The notes: generated by a model not told the origin, from the letters alone. Counted from the first letter of the stretch, positions 54,847-62,134 are shown. The stretch: 64,000 bases of DNA from Maribellus sp. CM-23 (GCF_021354595.1 NZ_JADWYJ010000002.1:850638-914637), one strand, 5' to 3'. Translations and numbers: made by a program.

Positions 54847-55453
54847 ACTGTATGCCATTTCAGGCATGGTGAATCACCAAAGCTTATCCGGATTTTCACT
54901 CACACTTTGTCTGACAGACATGAGCTCACCGAACAATTTTTCATCTCATTGACACGGTCAAAAGAGCGTCCGACCAGTTTTTCATCTTATTGACACGGAC
55001 AAAAGCTCCATCGAACAGTTTTTCATGTCGTTGACACGGTCAAAAGCCCCACCGAACAATTTTTCATCTCATTGACACAGTCAACGGATTGCCGGAACAA
55101 TTTCTCATGCCATTGACACGGTCAAAAGCTTGTCCGACGAATTTTTCATGTCGTTGACACGGTCAATAACTTGCCGGAACAGTTTTTCGCAGCGTGGTAA
55201 ATCACCAAAGGCTGTCAGAATGATTTTTCATGATGTGTCTGGCTGACACGAGCCGACCGAACAGTTTTTCATGGTTTGTCTGACAGACATGAGTTGACAA
55301 ATCATTTTTTCATGGCTTGTCTGGCTGACGAGAGGTGACAAATCATTTTTTTATGCTTTGTCTGGCTGACACGGGCTGACCGAACAGTTTTTCACGACTT
55401 GTCTGGTTGACATGAGCTGACAAATCATTTTTTACGTTTTGTCCGGCTGACGT
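54847..55453. repeat. Tandem array of ~14 units with an exact 41-bp period, each with a 13-bp palindrome
   Basis: Unit starts are 54847, 54888, 54929, 54970, 55011, 55052, 55093, 55134, 55175, 55216, 55257, 55298, 55339, 55380 and 55421 (the last is partial, with a 1-base deletion). The first ~20 bases tend to CCGAACAnTTTTTCAT; positions 21-33 are always a palindrome; the last 8 vary. Three palindrome types occur: TTGACACGGTCAA (54929-55174), TGTCTGACAGACA-type (54888 and 55216-55453) and TGGTGAATCACCA-type (54847 and 55175). No indels disturb the register over 570 bp. 41 is not a multiple of three and all frames contain stops, so it is non-coding. It is not a CRISPR: there is no constant repeat with unique spacers, and no cas gene. 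Function unknown. Confidence 0.85.
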
Positions 55454-55458
55454 TTTAA

Positions 55459-55488
55459 GGAACCGTTCTCTAAAAAAAGAACGGTTCC
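55459..55488. repeat. Perfect 11-bp-stem hairpin ending the 41-bp array
   Basis: GGAACCGTTCT (55459-55469) and AGAACGGTTCC (55478-55488) surround an A-rich 8-base loop, immediately after the last repeat unit. It has no T-tract, so a plain terminator is unlikely; it may mark the array boundary or act as a processing or protein-binding site. Confidence 0.6.
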
Positions 55489-55529
55489 CTACTTCATTGT
55501 AGATAGCCTGTCCACAACACAAGGAAATA

Positions 55530-55760
55530 TACCAACTTCTCGTCCGGAGCTGCTAAATGTGCTTTTAACCATCCATCCCGCCGGACGAGGATTCATCTTC
55601 CTCTCCCAACCCGGCCCTGCGTACCGGGCTATTAAGCTCCGACACTTTCAGCATCGGGAAACCCTGAAGTGGTGATAGCGTAACAACCCCGGGGAATCGA
55701 TCCGGTCCGTCAACCGACGGACGGACGGAGCGAGCATCCCGGGGTATGCAGATGCACATT
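55530..55760. other. GC-rich intergenic island of clustered inverted repeats
   Basis: Clearly richer in G+C than its surroundings, with at least four inverted repeats: CTCGTCCGG/CCGGACGAG (55539-55547 with 55581-55589), CCCGG/CCGGG (55610-55614 with 55624-55628), an imperfect CACTTTCAG/CTGAAGTG (about 55643-55671), and ACCCCGGG/CCCGGGGT (55686-55693 with 55738-55745) enclosing a CCGTC/GACGG stem. Such a series suggests a structured RNA or a protein-binding DNA site. A 69-codon minus-strand frame across it has no start signal or known domain and is not called. The stretch 55760-56020 shows one more weak inverted repeat (CCAATC/GATTGG near 55868-55890) and nothing else. Confidence 0.5.
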
Positions 55761-56021
55761 AAAGCAAGGCGCAATCACAAGCACCGATAAAAGAGCTATC
55801 TTAACCATGCGCCGCAAAAACTATTGCTCGCAAAAGCAGAATTACCAGGGATGCAATCGTACCACTCCCAATCAATCCCATAGAGATTGGATTATAGTAA
55901 CATACCAAATGACAACGGAAAACAGAACCCGGTACGCCTGCCTGTCACAGACAAGGATTCGAAAGAAACGGGGCTTTTAACTACTGAATAATGGGAACAT
56001 CAGATGACCGCGGGTTAACAC

Positions 56022-56054
56022 AGACCTTCAAGGTTTTCGAAACCTTGAAGGTCT
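56022..56054 (+). terminator. Perfect 15-bp hairpin before the miaB end, T-rich on the plus strand
   Basis: AGACCTTCAAGGTTT (56022-56036) and its exact complement (56040-56054) flank a 3-base loop, followed on the plus strand by TGTTTTTAT. It would terminate a plus-strand transcript coming from the repeat/GC island, or miaB on the minus strand, where the T-tract is poor. Confidence 0.6.
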
Positions 56055-56069
56055 TGTTTTTATGCTTTG

Positions 56070-57446
56070 TTATACGGTTGCTACCGGCTTTGGGCTACCA
56101 ACTTCTGACTTCAAACTGCCGGCTTCCACCAACTCCCCTTCCATCGAGAAATCGGAAGCCGAAGTGATTTTAACGTCCACAAACTGCCCAACAAGGCTTT
56201 CATTTTCGGCCGCAAAACGCACGATCAGTTTTCCTTCGGTGTGTCCCGACAAGAAACCTTCTTTTCGGTCGTCACCTTTTACCAGCACACGAACGGTTTT
56301 TCCGACCAAACGGTTGTTATATGGGAAGTTGTGTTTGCGCAGTTCCTCGGTAAGGATATGCAAGCGGCGCTTTTTCTCTTCAAGCGGAACATCATCGTCC
56401 CAGCGGTGACTGGTTGCCCCCGGCCTGGGCGAGTAAATAGCTGTGTACGACATGTTGAATTGGAACTCTTCCATCGCTTTGCGCGTGTTGTTGAACTGCT
56501 CGTCGGTTTCACCCGTGAATCCAACAATAATGTCGGTAAACAAAGTCGCCTGCGGAATAATGCGGCGGATGCTTTCCACAATGTGCCGGTATTTTTCCAT
56601 GTTGTGCTTGCGGTTCATGCGCATCAGCACTTTGTCGTCGCCACTTTGCATGGGCAGGTGAATCTGCTTGGCCAGCACCGGGTATTCGGCAATAACTTCA
56701 ATCACTTCATCGGTCATGTCGCGCGGATGAGGCGAAGTAAAATACACCCAGAAATCCTTTTTCAGACGCTTGCCCAGCTCGCCAATTTCGCGCAGCAATT
56801 GCGGGAAGGTAATCTCCTCTCCTTTTTTATCAAGGCCGTACGAATTTACATTCTGGCCCAGCAAGGTGATCGATTTATATCCCTGTGCTGCCAGCAATGC
56901 CACTTCGGCAATGATATCGCGCGAAGGACGCGAAACCTCCCTGCCACGTGTGTATGGCACCGCACAGAACGAACAAAATTTATCGCACCCGTTCTGAATC
57001 GGAATAAACGCTTCGAAATTCGATTGGTAATTGGGTTTTACATCCCAGAATTGCTCAATGTTTTCGTTATGCGGATCGATCCCCGCTTTTAAATGAAGCG
57101 GAGTGGTAATTCCGTAATTGCTGATCATCTCAGGCAGTTTCGGTAGATCTTTCATCTGGAAAGTAATATCGAAAAGCTTGAGGAACTTCTCGTGATCGTC
57201 GGGCAAAATACATCCGGAAATAAAAGTGATCAGGTTTTTATGATTCTTCCATTTGTTCCACTTGTGAATGCGCGAATACACCTTGTCGATGGCTTTTTGC
57301 CGCACCGAACAGGCCAGGATCCCAATCAGATTGGCCTCCTCCTCGTTGTCGGTCCACTGGTAACCGGCTTTATCCAGCACCGAAATCACCCGCTCTCCGT
57401 CAGATAAATTCATCTGACACCCCAATGTTATTACGTGATACTTCAT
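56070..57446 (-). CDS. miaB: MiaB/RimO-family radical SAM methylthiotransferase, MiaB-type
   Basis: A 458-residue protein with the three family domains: UPF0004 with [4Fe-4S] ligands C10 (TLGCQMN), C46 (LACSVRQKA) and C79 (SGCILPDD); radical SAM with CxxxCxxC at C154, C158, C161 (CDKFCSFCAVPYTRGRE); and a C-terminal TRAM domain (from about 375, LVGKTVRVLVKGDDRKEGFLSGHTEG). MiaB adds a 2-methylthio group to N6-isopentenyl-A37 of tRNAs. The N-terminal domain departs from the usual Bacteroidota MiaB (short ILACSVR, a KWNKWK-rich helix), so this may be a second, divergent copy; RimO and MtaB are less likely given the LGCQMN motif. Confidence 0.85.
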   Translation of the reverse strand: MKYHVITLGCQMNLSDGERVISVLDKAGYQWTDNEEEANLIGILACSVRQKAIDKVYSRIHKWNKWKNHKNLITFISGCILPDDHEKFLKLFDITFQMKDLPKLPEMISNYGITTPLHLKAGIDPHNENIEQFWDVKPNYQSNFEAFIPIQNGCDKFCSFCAVPYTRGREVSRPSRDIIAEVALLAAQGYKSITLLGQNVNSYGLDKKGEEITFPQLLREIGELGKRLKKDFWVYFTSPHPRDMTDEVIEVIAEYPVLAKQIHLPMQSGDDKVLMRMNRKHNMEKYRHIVESIRRIIPQATLFTDIIVGFTGETDEQFNNTRKAMEEFQFNMSYTAIYSPRPGATSHRWDDDVPLEEKKRRLHILTEELRKHNFPYNNRLVGKTVRVLVKGDDRKEGFLSGHTEGKLIVRFAAENESLVGQFVDVKITSASDFSMEGELVEAGSLKSEVGSPKPVATV

Positions 57447-57451
57447 GAAAA

Positions 57452-57497
57452 CATGTTCAAAGTTTAAAGTTCAAAGTTCAGTGTTCACTTTGAACTT
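57452..57497. repeat. TTCAAAG heptad series with hairpin between the flavin reductase and miaB genes
   Basis: TTCAAAG-TTTAAAG-TTCAAAG-TTCAGTG repeats every 7 bases, and AAGTTCAAAGT (57467-57477) pairs perfectly with ACTTTGAACTT (57487-57497) around a 9-base loop. A near-identical series lies at 34510-34540. It sits between two co-directional genes and might act as an mRNA-end hairpin. Confidence 0.5.
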
Positions 57498-57517
57498 CCA
57501 ATCCATTCTATCATCTA

Positions 57518-58162
57518 TTAAAAGTAAACTTCGGAATAAATGTTCGAGACCGGGATTCCTTTTCCGGTTAAAATGTCGAACATCTCGTATATCATTTCAC
57601 TGTTTCCGCAAAGAAAACAGTTGGTTTCAAGGTCCAATTTCTGCTCTGCCACAAACGCAGTCACCCGGCCTTCAAAATCGCCGTTCTTATCCGCCGAGGT
57701 ACACAACGTAATCCGCTTCGGATCAAAATCCTTGTGATCGTAGGCTTCTTCCAAATAGCGCACTCCGTGTATCAATTGATAATCCAGGCCGGGATGTGTT
57801 TTCACAAAACTGTGAAACGGACTGATACCGGTTCCGGTGGCGATAAACAGAAACTTTTGCGGCGAAAACATATCGGGCGAAAATTTAAAGAAGCCAAAAG
57901 GCCCGTCCACATCCAGCTGGTCGCCGGGTTTCAGGCGTTTTAATTTGGATGAAACTTTTCCGCCTTCCACTTCGCGTACCAGTACTTCCAGGAAGTCGTC
58001 GTTTTCTCCACTGTAAACCGAGTATTCTCGTCGATCGATTTGCCCCTTCAGGCTTAAAATCAGGAACTGCCCGGTTTGAAACGGCATTCCGTTTCGCTCC
58101 ATACGGATAACAAAAGTTGAATCGCTTAAATGTCTTAGTTGTATGACTTTATGTTTCTTCAA
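57518..58162 (-). CDS. Ferredoxin/flavodoxin-NADP+ reductase-type FAD oxidoreductase
   Basis: A 214-residue protein with an FAD-binding beta barrel (about 1-95, RREYSVYSGENDDFLEVLVREVEGGKVSSKL, where RxYS binds FAD) and an NAD(P)-binding domain (about 100-214, FLFIATGTGISPFHSFVKTHP and CFLCGNSEMIYEMFDIL). It lacks the iron-sulfur domain of larger relatives. Natural electron partner unknown. It lies upstream of miaB on the same strand, and reductants are needed by radical SAM enzymes, so a link is possible but unproven. Confidence 0.88.
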   Translation of the reverse strand: MKKHKVIQLRHLSDSTFVIRMERNGMPFQTGQFLILSLKGQIDRREYSVYSGENDDFLEVLVREVEGGKVSSKLKRLKPGDQLDVDGPFGFFKFSPDMFSPQKFLFIATGTGISPFHSFVKTHPGLDYQLIHGVRYLEEAYDHKDFDPKRITLCTSADKNGDFEGRVTAFVAEQKLDLETNCFLCGNSEMIYEMFDILTGKGIPVSNIYSEVYF

Positions 58163-58311
58163 TTTTCTGAAATATTGTTTTCAAAATTCCGACAAAAGTA
58201 TAAAATATCAGCAAAGTATTTGGGAATGAAGCGCAAAAAAAAGACTAATAAGTCTACAATAGACAAAATAGATTTTCGCTTCCTCTGGAAATAAAAACAA
58301 CGGACAACAAA

Positions 58312-58337
58312 AAAAGGGCCTCTTACGAAGCCCTTTT
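58312..58337 (-). terminator. Terminator of the sugar-binding lipoprotein gene
   Basis: AAAAGGGC (58312-58319) pairs with GCCCTTTT (58330-58337); on the minus strand the stem continues into a T-run. It lies about 20 bp past the stop. Confidence 0.82.
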
Positions 58338-58357
58338 CAAATTTTCCTATCCTTCCT

Positions 58358-59362
58358 CTATTTATAAACCTCCTCTTCTTTCTGATACCCTTCAGAGATT
58401 ACAGTGAGTTTCAGGTTCTCCTTGTTTACGATCATCCCGTTAAAGAAAACCGTAGGAACCAGCTTTTCTCCGTTGCTTACGGTTTGAAAGGTATTTTCAA
58501 AACCTCCGTTTTCCACAAGCTGGGAAGCAAGTTCGGCAGTTGCCGAAGCCATCTTTTCATAAGGTTTATACACCGTACAAGTTTGATGTCCGGCTACAAT
58601 TTCCTGAAGATTGGGTAAATTTGCATCCATTCCGGCCAACAAAACATCGTTTATGGTGGCCTCTTTCAATGCTTTAATCACCCCCATCGCAATGCCATCA
58701 TTGGCTGCAATAATGGCATCCACTTTTTGCGGAAGAGCCAGGATCTTCTTCGTATCTTCATACCCCTCTTCTTCTCCCCAATGATCTGTAAACTCGTTGT
58801 AAATAATATTGATATCTCCTTTCTCAACCAGGGGCTGCAATACATTTCGCTGGCCGAGGTACAAAAGCTGACTGTTATTGTCCCCCATTGCACCGCCAAT
58901 CAAAGCGTAATTGCCCGTAGGTTTAATACTGGTAAGATAAGTTGCCTGCAAAGAACCAATCTCAATATTATCCGTCGACACATAATAGTCGAGCTTGCAA
59001 TTCTTAATCAGACGGTCGTATGAAATAACTTTAACATTGCGTGTATGGGCTTCTTCTACTATTGCCGCGGCTGCAAACTGATCAACAGGAACAACCACCA
59101 AAACATTAACACCATTGGCAAGCACCTCTTTTGCCTGCGCCAGTTGCTTATCAGAATTGTTATCGGCAACTTTTACGATCACCGTTCCTCCCAGTTCCTC
59201 TACTTTTTGAACCAGAAAATCACGGTCATTTTTCCACCTCTCCTGATCTAAGGCGTGAATTAAAAATCCAACTTTTACTTTTTCATTTTTCTGTAATGAA
59301 CAACCTCCGATCAGAAACAAAGCGAAAAAAAACAATGAAATTAATTTAATCGGACGATTCAT
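58358..59362 (-). CDS. Periplasmic sugar-binding lipoprotein, XylF/RbsB-like (orphan)
   Basis: A 334-residue protein from the ATG at 59360-59362, which gives a lipoprotein signal (LISLFFFALFLIGGCSLQ). The body is a type I periplasmic binding fold: KVKVGFLIHALDQERWKNDRDFLVQKVEELGG, QLAQAKEVLANGVNVLVVVPVD, VISYDRLIKNCKLDYYVSTDN, AIIAANDGIAMGVIKAL and VLLAGMDANLPNLQEIVAG, closest in style to xylose-binding XylF. No ABC permease or ATPase is nearby, which is unusual, so it may act as a sensor subunit or with a distant transporter. It ends at its own terminator. Confidence 0.87.
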   Translation of the reverse strand: MNRPIKLISLFFFALFLIGGCSLQKNEKVKVGFLIHALDQERWKNDRDFLVQKVEELGGTVIVKVADNNSDKQLAQAKEVLANGVNVLVVVPVDQFAAAAIVEEAHTRNVKVISYDRLIKNCKLDYYVSTDNIEIGSLQATYLTSIKPTGNYALIGGAMGDNNSQLLYLGQRNVLQPLVEKGDINIIYNEFTDHWGEEEGYEDTKKILALPQKVDAIIAANDGIAMGVIKALKEATINDVLLAGMDANLPNLQEIVAGHQTCTVYKPYEKMASATAELASQLVENGGFENTFQTVSNGEKLVPTVFFNGMIVNKENLKLTVISEGYQKEEEVYK

Positions 59363-59485
59363 AACATTGATTTTAGTTCTGTTTCTATTCAATTTACGAA
59401 TTATCGACGAAATATGTTAACTATATATTTTTTTAACGCTCTGTTTAATAACAGCCTGAATAATGAAACCTTTTCTAGAAAGGAA

Positions 59486-60061
59486 TTAAAAACTTTGAAT
59501 GTATTCGTACAATTTTTGAATGGGAAGCCCCATCACGTTGTAAAAAGATCCTTCGATGTGTGAAATGCCAATGGAACCTATCCATTCCTGAATCCCATAA
59601 GCACCGGCTTTATCGTAAGGTTTGAAATTTGTAACATAATGTTCAATTTCTTCACGGGTAAGCGTTTTGAATTCAACATTGGTTACCGAGTAGAAAGATT
59701 CCTGTTTATGAGCTGATGTCAGGCAAACTCCGGTTATAACCTGGTGTTCTTTCCCGCTTAGTTGTTGCAGCATCTCACATGCTTCATCAAAACTCCCTGG
59801 CTTGCCCAATACTTCATTCCCCAGGCAAACCACGGTATCGGCCGTAATCAGCAACTCGTTATCTGTTAGATCCTCTTTAAAAGCCAAGGCCTTTAATTCC
59901 GCAAGATAAACCGGGATTTTCTCTGTTTCCAAACCATCCGGCCACACTTCCTCCACTTCCTTTGTTCGCACGGTAAATTCGATCCCGAGCGAGTGTAACA
60001 ACTGTTGGCGCCGGGGCGACTTGGAGGCAAGAATAAAATTGTATTTCGGAAACCACTTCAT
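59486..60061 (-). CDS. maf: Maf-family nucleoside triphosphate pyrophosphatase
   Basis: A 191-residue house-cleaning enzyme that hydrolyses dTTP/UTP or modified nucleotides to monophosphates. Motifs: FILASKSPRRQQLL at the start (SxSPRR), LLITADTVVCLGNEVLGKP with the catalytic Asp, and KAGAYGIQEW...IEGSFYNVMGLPI near the end. It is last in the operon DUF2520-kdsC-maf, 1 bp after kdsC. Confidence 0.94.
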   Translation of the reverse strand: MKWFPKYNFILASKSPRRQQLLHSLGIEFTVRTKEVEEVWPDGLETEKIPVYLAELKALAFKEDLTDNELLITADTVVCLGNEVLGKPGSFDEACEMLQQLSGKEHQVITGVCLTSAHKQESFYSVTNVEFKTLTREEIEHYVTNFKPYDKAGAYGIQEWIGSIGISHIEGSFYNVMGLPIQKLYEYIQSF

Positions 60062-60062
60062 A

Positions 60063-60593
60063 TTAAAAAGCCCGGGAGTTCAACATTTCACGAGTAAACC
60101 ATTTTCCCTGCGCTTTCATGGTTTGTTCGATCACATCGCGTACGCAACCTTCGCCGCCTTCTTTATCTGAAATATACTGGGAAATTTTCTTTATTTCCTG
60201 AACGGCATCTTTCGGACAAACGGCAAGTCCCACTTCGTTCATCACCCGGTAGTCTACCAAATCGTCGCCCATAAACATAACTTCGGCGGCTGTCAGGTTT
60301 GTTTTTGCCAGAAAATCATTGAGTGCTTCCACTTTATCGCGCACCTTGTCGTAATAATGCTCCACTCCCAGTTTTTCGTAACGCAGCCTGACGCGCTCAA
60401 TAAAACCACCGGTAATAATGGCCACCGGATAACCGGCTTTTACCGCGCTCCGAATAGCAAATCCATCCTTTACATTGGCTGTGCGCACCGGATCACCGTC
60501 TTCGTTCAAAGGCGAGGTATCTTTTGATAACACTCCATCCACATCAAACACAAATCCTTTTACGTTTAATAACTCGTCCTTAAAAAAGCCCAT
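60063..60593 (-). CDS. kdsC: KdsC-type KDO-8-phosphate phosphatase
   Basis: A 176-residue HAD phosphatase without a cap domain. Motif I FDVDGVLSKD (nucleophile Asp), motif II VAIITGG, motif III Lys in DKVRDKVEAL and motif IV MGDDLVDYRVM. Members of this length act as tetramers and dephosphorylate KDO-8-phosphate for lipopolysaccharide core synthesis. It is 2 bp after the DUF2520 gene and 1 bp before maf. Confidence 0.92.
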   Translation of the reverse strand: MGFFKDELLNVKGFVFDVDGVLSKDTSPLNEDGDPVRTANVKDGFAIRSAVKAGYPVAIITGGFIERVRLRYEKLGVEHYYDKVRDKVEALNDFLAKTNLTAAEVMFMGDDLVDYRVMNEVGLAVCPKDAVQEIKKISQYISDKEGGEGCVRDVIEQTMKAQGKWFTREMLNSRAF

Positions 60594-60595
60594 AT

Positions 60596-61372
60596 TTATT
60601 TCTTTTGATGATGTTCAAAAATACTCCTAGAAATCAAATTATACAACGCCTGTTTTTCCGGATACTTCTCTAGAACCTGTAAATGATTGTTTATGATGTT
60701 TTCGTCGAAACGAACGGCAGGCCCGGTCTGTGCTTCTTTTGGAGTCATTTCCTGTGCTTTTCTGGCCGTTTCCAAAATCAAGGGATGAAGCACATCAAAC
60801 GGAATATGCTGCGATTCCAGGAAATCGGCGGCAAGTGCATAAAAATGATTTACAAAATTACAGGCAAAAACTGCAGCAATGTGCAGGCTTTTCCTTTGTG
60901 CAGAATCCAGTGTTGTCACTTTCCCGGATATTTTGCGTGCCAGAGAATTTAAAAACTCTTCGTTGTTGGGATTATTTGCTTCCACAAAAACCGGAATATC
61001 TGCAAAATCTACGATTCGCGTTTTCGAAAAGGTTTGCAGCGGGTAAAGTACACCGTAATTGGAGGAAAAATCTTTTAGCACCGACATGGGCAAACTGCCC
61101 GAACAATGTACCACCAGTTTATTCCGAAAATCAATTTCTGCCAATACTTCAGAAACGGCAGAATCTTTTAACGCGACAAAATAAACATCCGCTTTACTGG
61201 TAATTCCTTTGGTTGACGTGGTATAAGAGGCGTTCAGTTTTTGGGCCAGCAACCTGGCTGAATCTTCCGTTCGGCTGTAAACCTGGGTTACCTTGCCGGC
61301 TTTTTCATTCAGCGCAGTAGCCAAATGAGTAGCCAGATTTCCGGCACCTATGAAGCAAAAATTAAGGCTCAT
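60596..61372 (-). CDS. Rossmann-fold DUF2520 protein
   Basis: A 258-residue protein: an N-terminal NAD(P)-binding domain (FCFIGAGNLATHLATALNEKAGKVTQVYSRTEDSARLLAQKLNA; GAGNLA is the dinucleotide loop) and a C-terminal helical DUF2520 domain (from about 135, SLHIAAVFACNFVNHFYALAADFLESQHIPFDVLHPLILETARKAQEMTPKEAQTGPAVR). It resembles ketopantoate/F420-dependent reductases; the substrate is unknown. It is first in the operon with kdsC and maf. Its start codon lies in the 3' arm of a perfect 16-bp hairpin, which should limit translation. Confidence 0.88.
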   Translation of the reverse strand: MSLNFCFIGAGNLATHLATALNEKAGKVTQVYSRTEDSARLLAQKLNASYTTSTKGITSKADVYFVALKDSAVSEVLAEIDFRNKLVVHCSGSLPMSVLKDFSSNYGVLYPLQTFSKTRIVDFADIPVFVEANNPNNEEFLNSLARKISGKVTTLDSAQRKSLHIAAVFACNFVNHFYALAADFLESQHIPFDVLHPLILETARKAQEMTPKEAQTGPAVRFDENIINNHLQVLEKYPEKQALYNLISRSIFEHHQKK

Positions 61373-61405
61373 TATTTTTAAATTTTGTCAAAAATAATGA
61401 GCCTT
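61364..61405 (-). promoter_or_regulatory. 16-bp hairpin burying the DUF2520 start codon
   Basis: Arms at 61364-61379 and 61390-61405 are perfect 16-base complements around a 10-base loop. In the minus-strand mRNA the 5' arm comes from 61405-61390 and the 3' arm holds the ribosome-binding region and the AUG (61372-61370) plus the first two codons. The distal arm even repeats ATAATGAGCC in reverse orientation. It may also end transcripts of the upstream superoxide dismutase gene, whose stop is 22 bp before it. Confidence 0.6.
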
Positions 61406-61426
61406 ACCCACAGTGCCAAAAACTGT

Positions 61427-62134
61427 TTATGCTAATGCTTTTGTCAGTCGGTCGTTTACAACCTCCCAGTTTACAACATTCCAGAAATTGTCGACATAAT
61501 CTGCTCTTTTGTTTTGGTAATGCAGGTAATAAGCATGTTCCCAAACATCGAGTCCCAACAATGGAGTTCCTTTAACTTCAACAACATCCATTAACGGGTT
61601 ATCCTGGTTTGCAGTAGACGAAACCACTAACTTTCCTGATTTATCGGCCGACAACCAGGCCCAACCACTACCAAAACGGGTTTTGGCGGCTTTTCCGAAT
61701 TGTTCCTTAAAAGCCTCCACCGAGCCAAAGTCTTTTTCGATCGCTTTTTTCAGTTCAGCTGGTATTTCGCCCTGCGACGGAGTCATGTTCTCCCAAAAAA
61801 GTGAGTGATTGTAATATCCACCACCGTTGTTTCTGATCCCTTCGGACTGCTTGCTTATTTCAGCAAAAATTTGTTCCATTGGGGTCGTCAACAATTCAGT
61901 TCCTTCGGCGGCAGCCATAAACTTGGTATAATATCCTTTGTGATGTTTCGAATAGTGAAGCTCCATGGTTTGCGCATCGATGTATGGTTCCAGGGCGTCG
62001 TATCCATAACCCAGCTCCGGAAATGTATGTCCTTCAAATGCCTTTGTTTCCGAAGCACACGATGCGAAAGTTCCCAACATTGGAGTAGCAACAGCAGCAA
62101 CTCCTGCTGTGATAATAAATTTTCTTCTTTCCAT
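61427..62134 (-). CDS. Exported Fe/Mn superoxide dismutase
   Basis: A 235-residue SOD of the Fe/Mn family. Metal ligands are visible in YSKHHKGYY, YYNHSLFWENM and LDVWEHAYYLHY (Asp and His). Unlike the usual cytoplasmic enzyme it begins with an export signal that has both a twin-arginine motif (ERRKFIITAGVAAVATPML) and a lipobox-like FASC, so it is probably a periplasmic lipoprotein that folds before export. Metal preference cannot be decided. An inverted repeat GTTCTTTT/AAAAGAAC (62136-62143 with 62159-62166) lies directly upstream of the ATG and may be regulatory. Confidence 0.9.
   Translation of the reverse strand: MERRKFIITAGVAAVATPMLGTFASCASETKAFEGHTFPELGYGYDALEPYIDAQTMELHYSKHHKGYYTKFMAAAEGTELLTTPMEQIFAEISKQSEGIRNNGGGYYNHSLFWENMTPSQGEIPAELKKAIEKDFGSVEAFKEQFGKAAKTRFGSGWAWLSADKSGKLVVSSTANQDNPLMDVVEVKGTPLLGLDVWEHAYYLHYQNKRADYVDNFWNVVNWEVVNDRLTKALA

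Noticed and set aside
54727..54993. An 88-codon plus-strand reading frame running into the repeat array
   Set aside because: It has no convincing ribosome-binding site, enters the 41-bp repeats whose period breaks the frame, and shows no known domain.
54847..55453. CRISPR array
   Set aside because: The period is constant at 41 bp, but no part is an invariant repeat alternating with unique spacers; the whole unit drifts gradually, and no cas genes are in the window.
55530..55760. Group II intron or other ribozyme remnant
   Set aside because: Several stems are present, but no domain V-like hairpin, no maturase fragment and no recognisable intron boundary was found.
55565..55774. A 69-codon minus-strand reading frame in the GC-rich island
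   Set aside because: Its length is explained by the high GC content; the clustered inverted repeats are a better description, and no domain or start signal is seen.
56241..57092. Long open frame (283 codons) on the plus strand opposite miaB
   Set aside because: It is a shadow of miaB, whose cysteine motifs and TRAM domain are clear; the antisense product resembles nothing.
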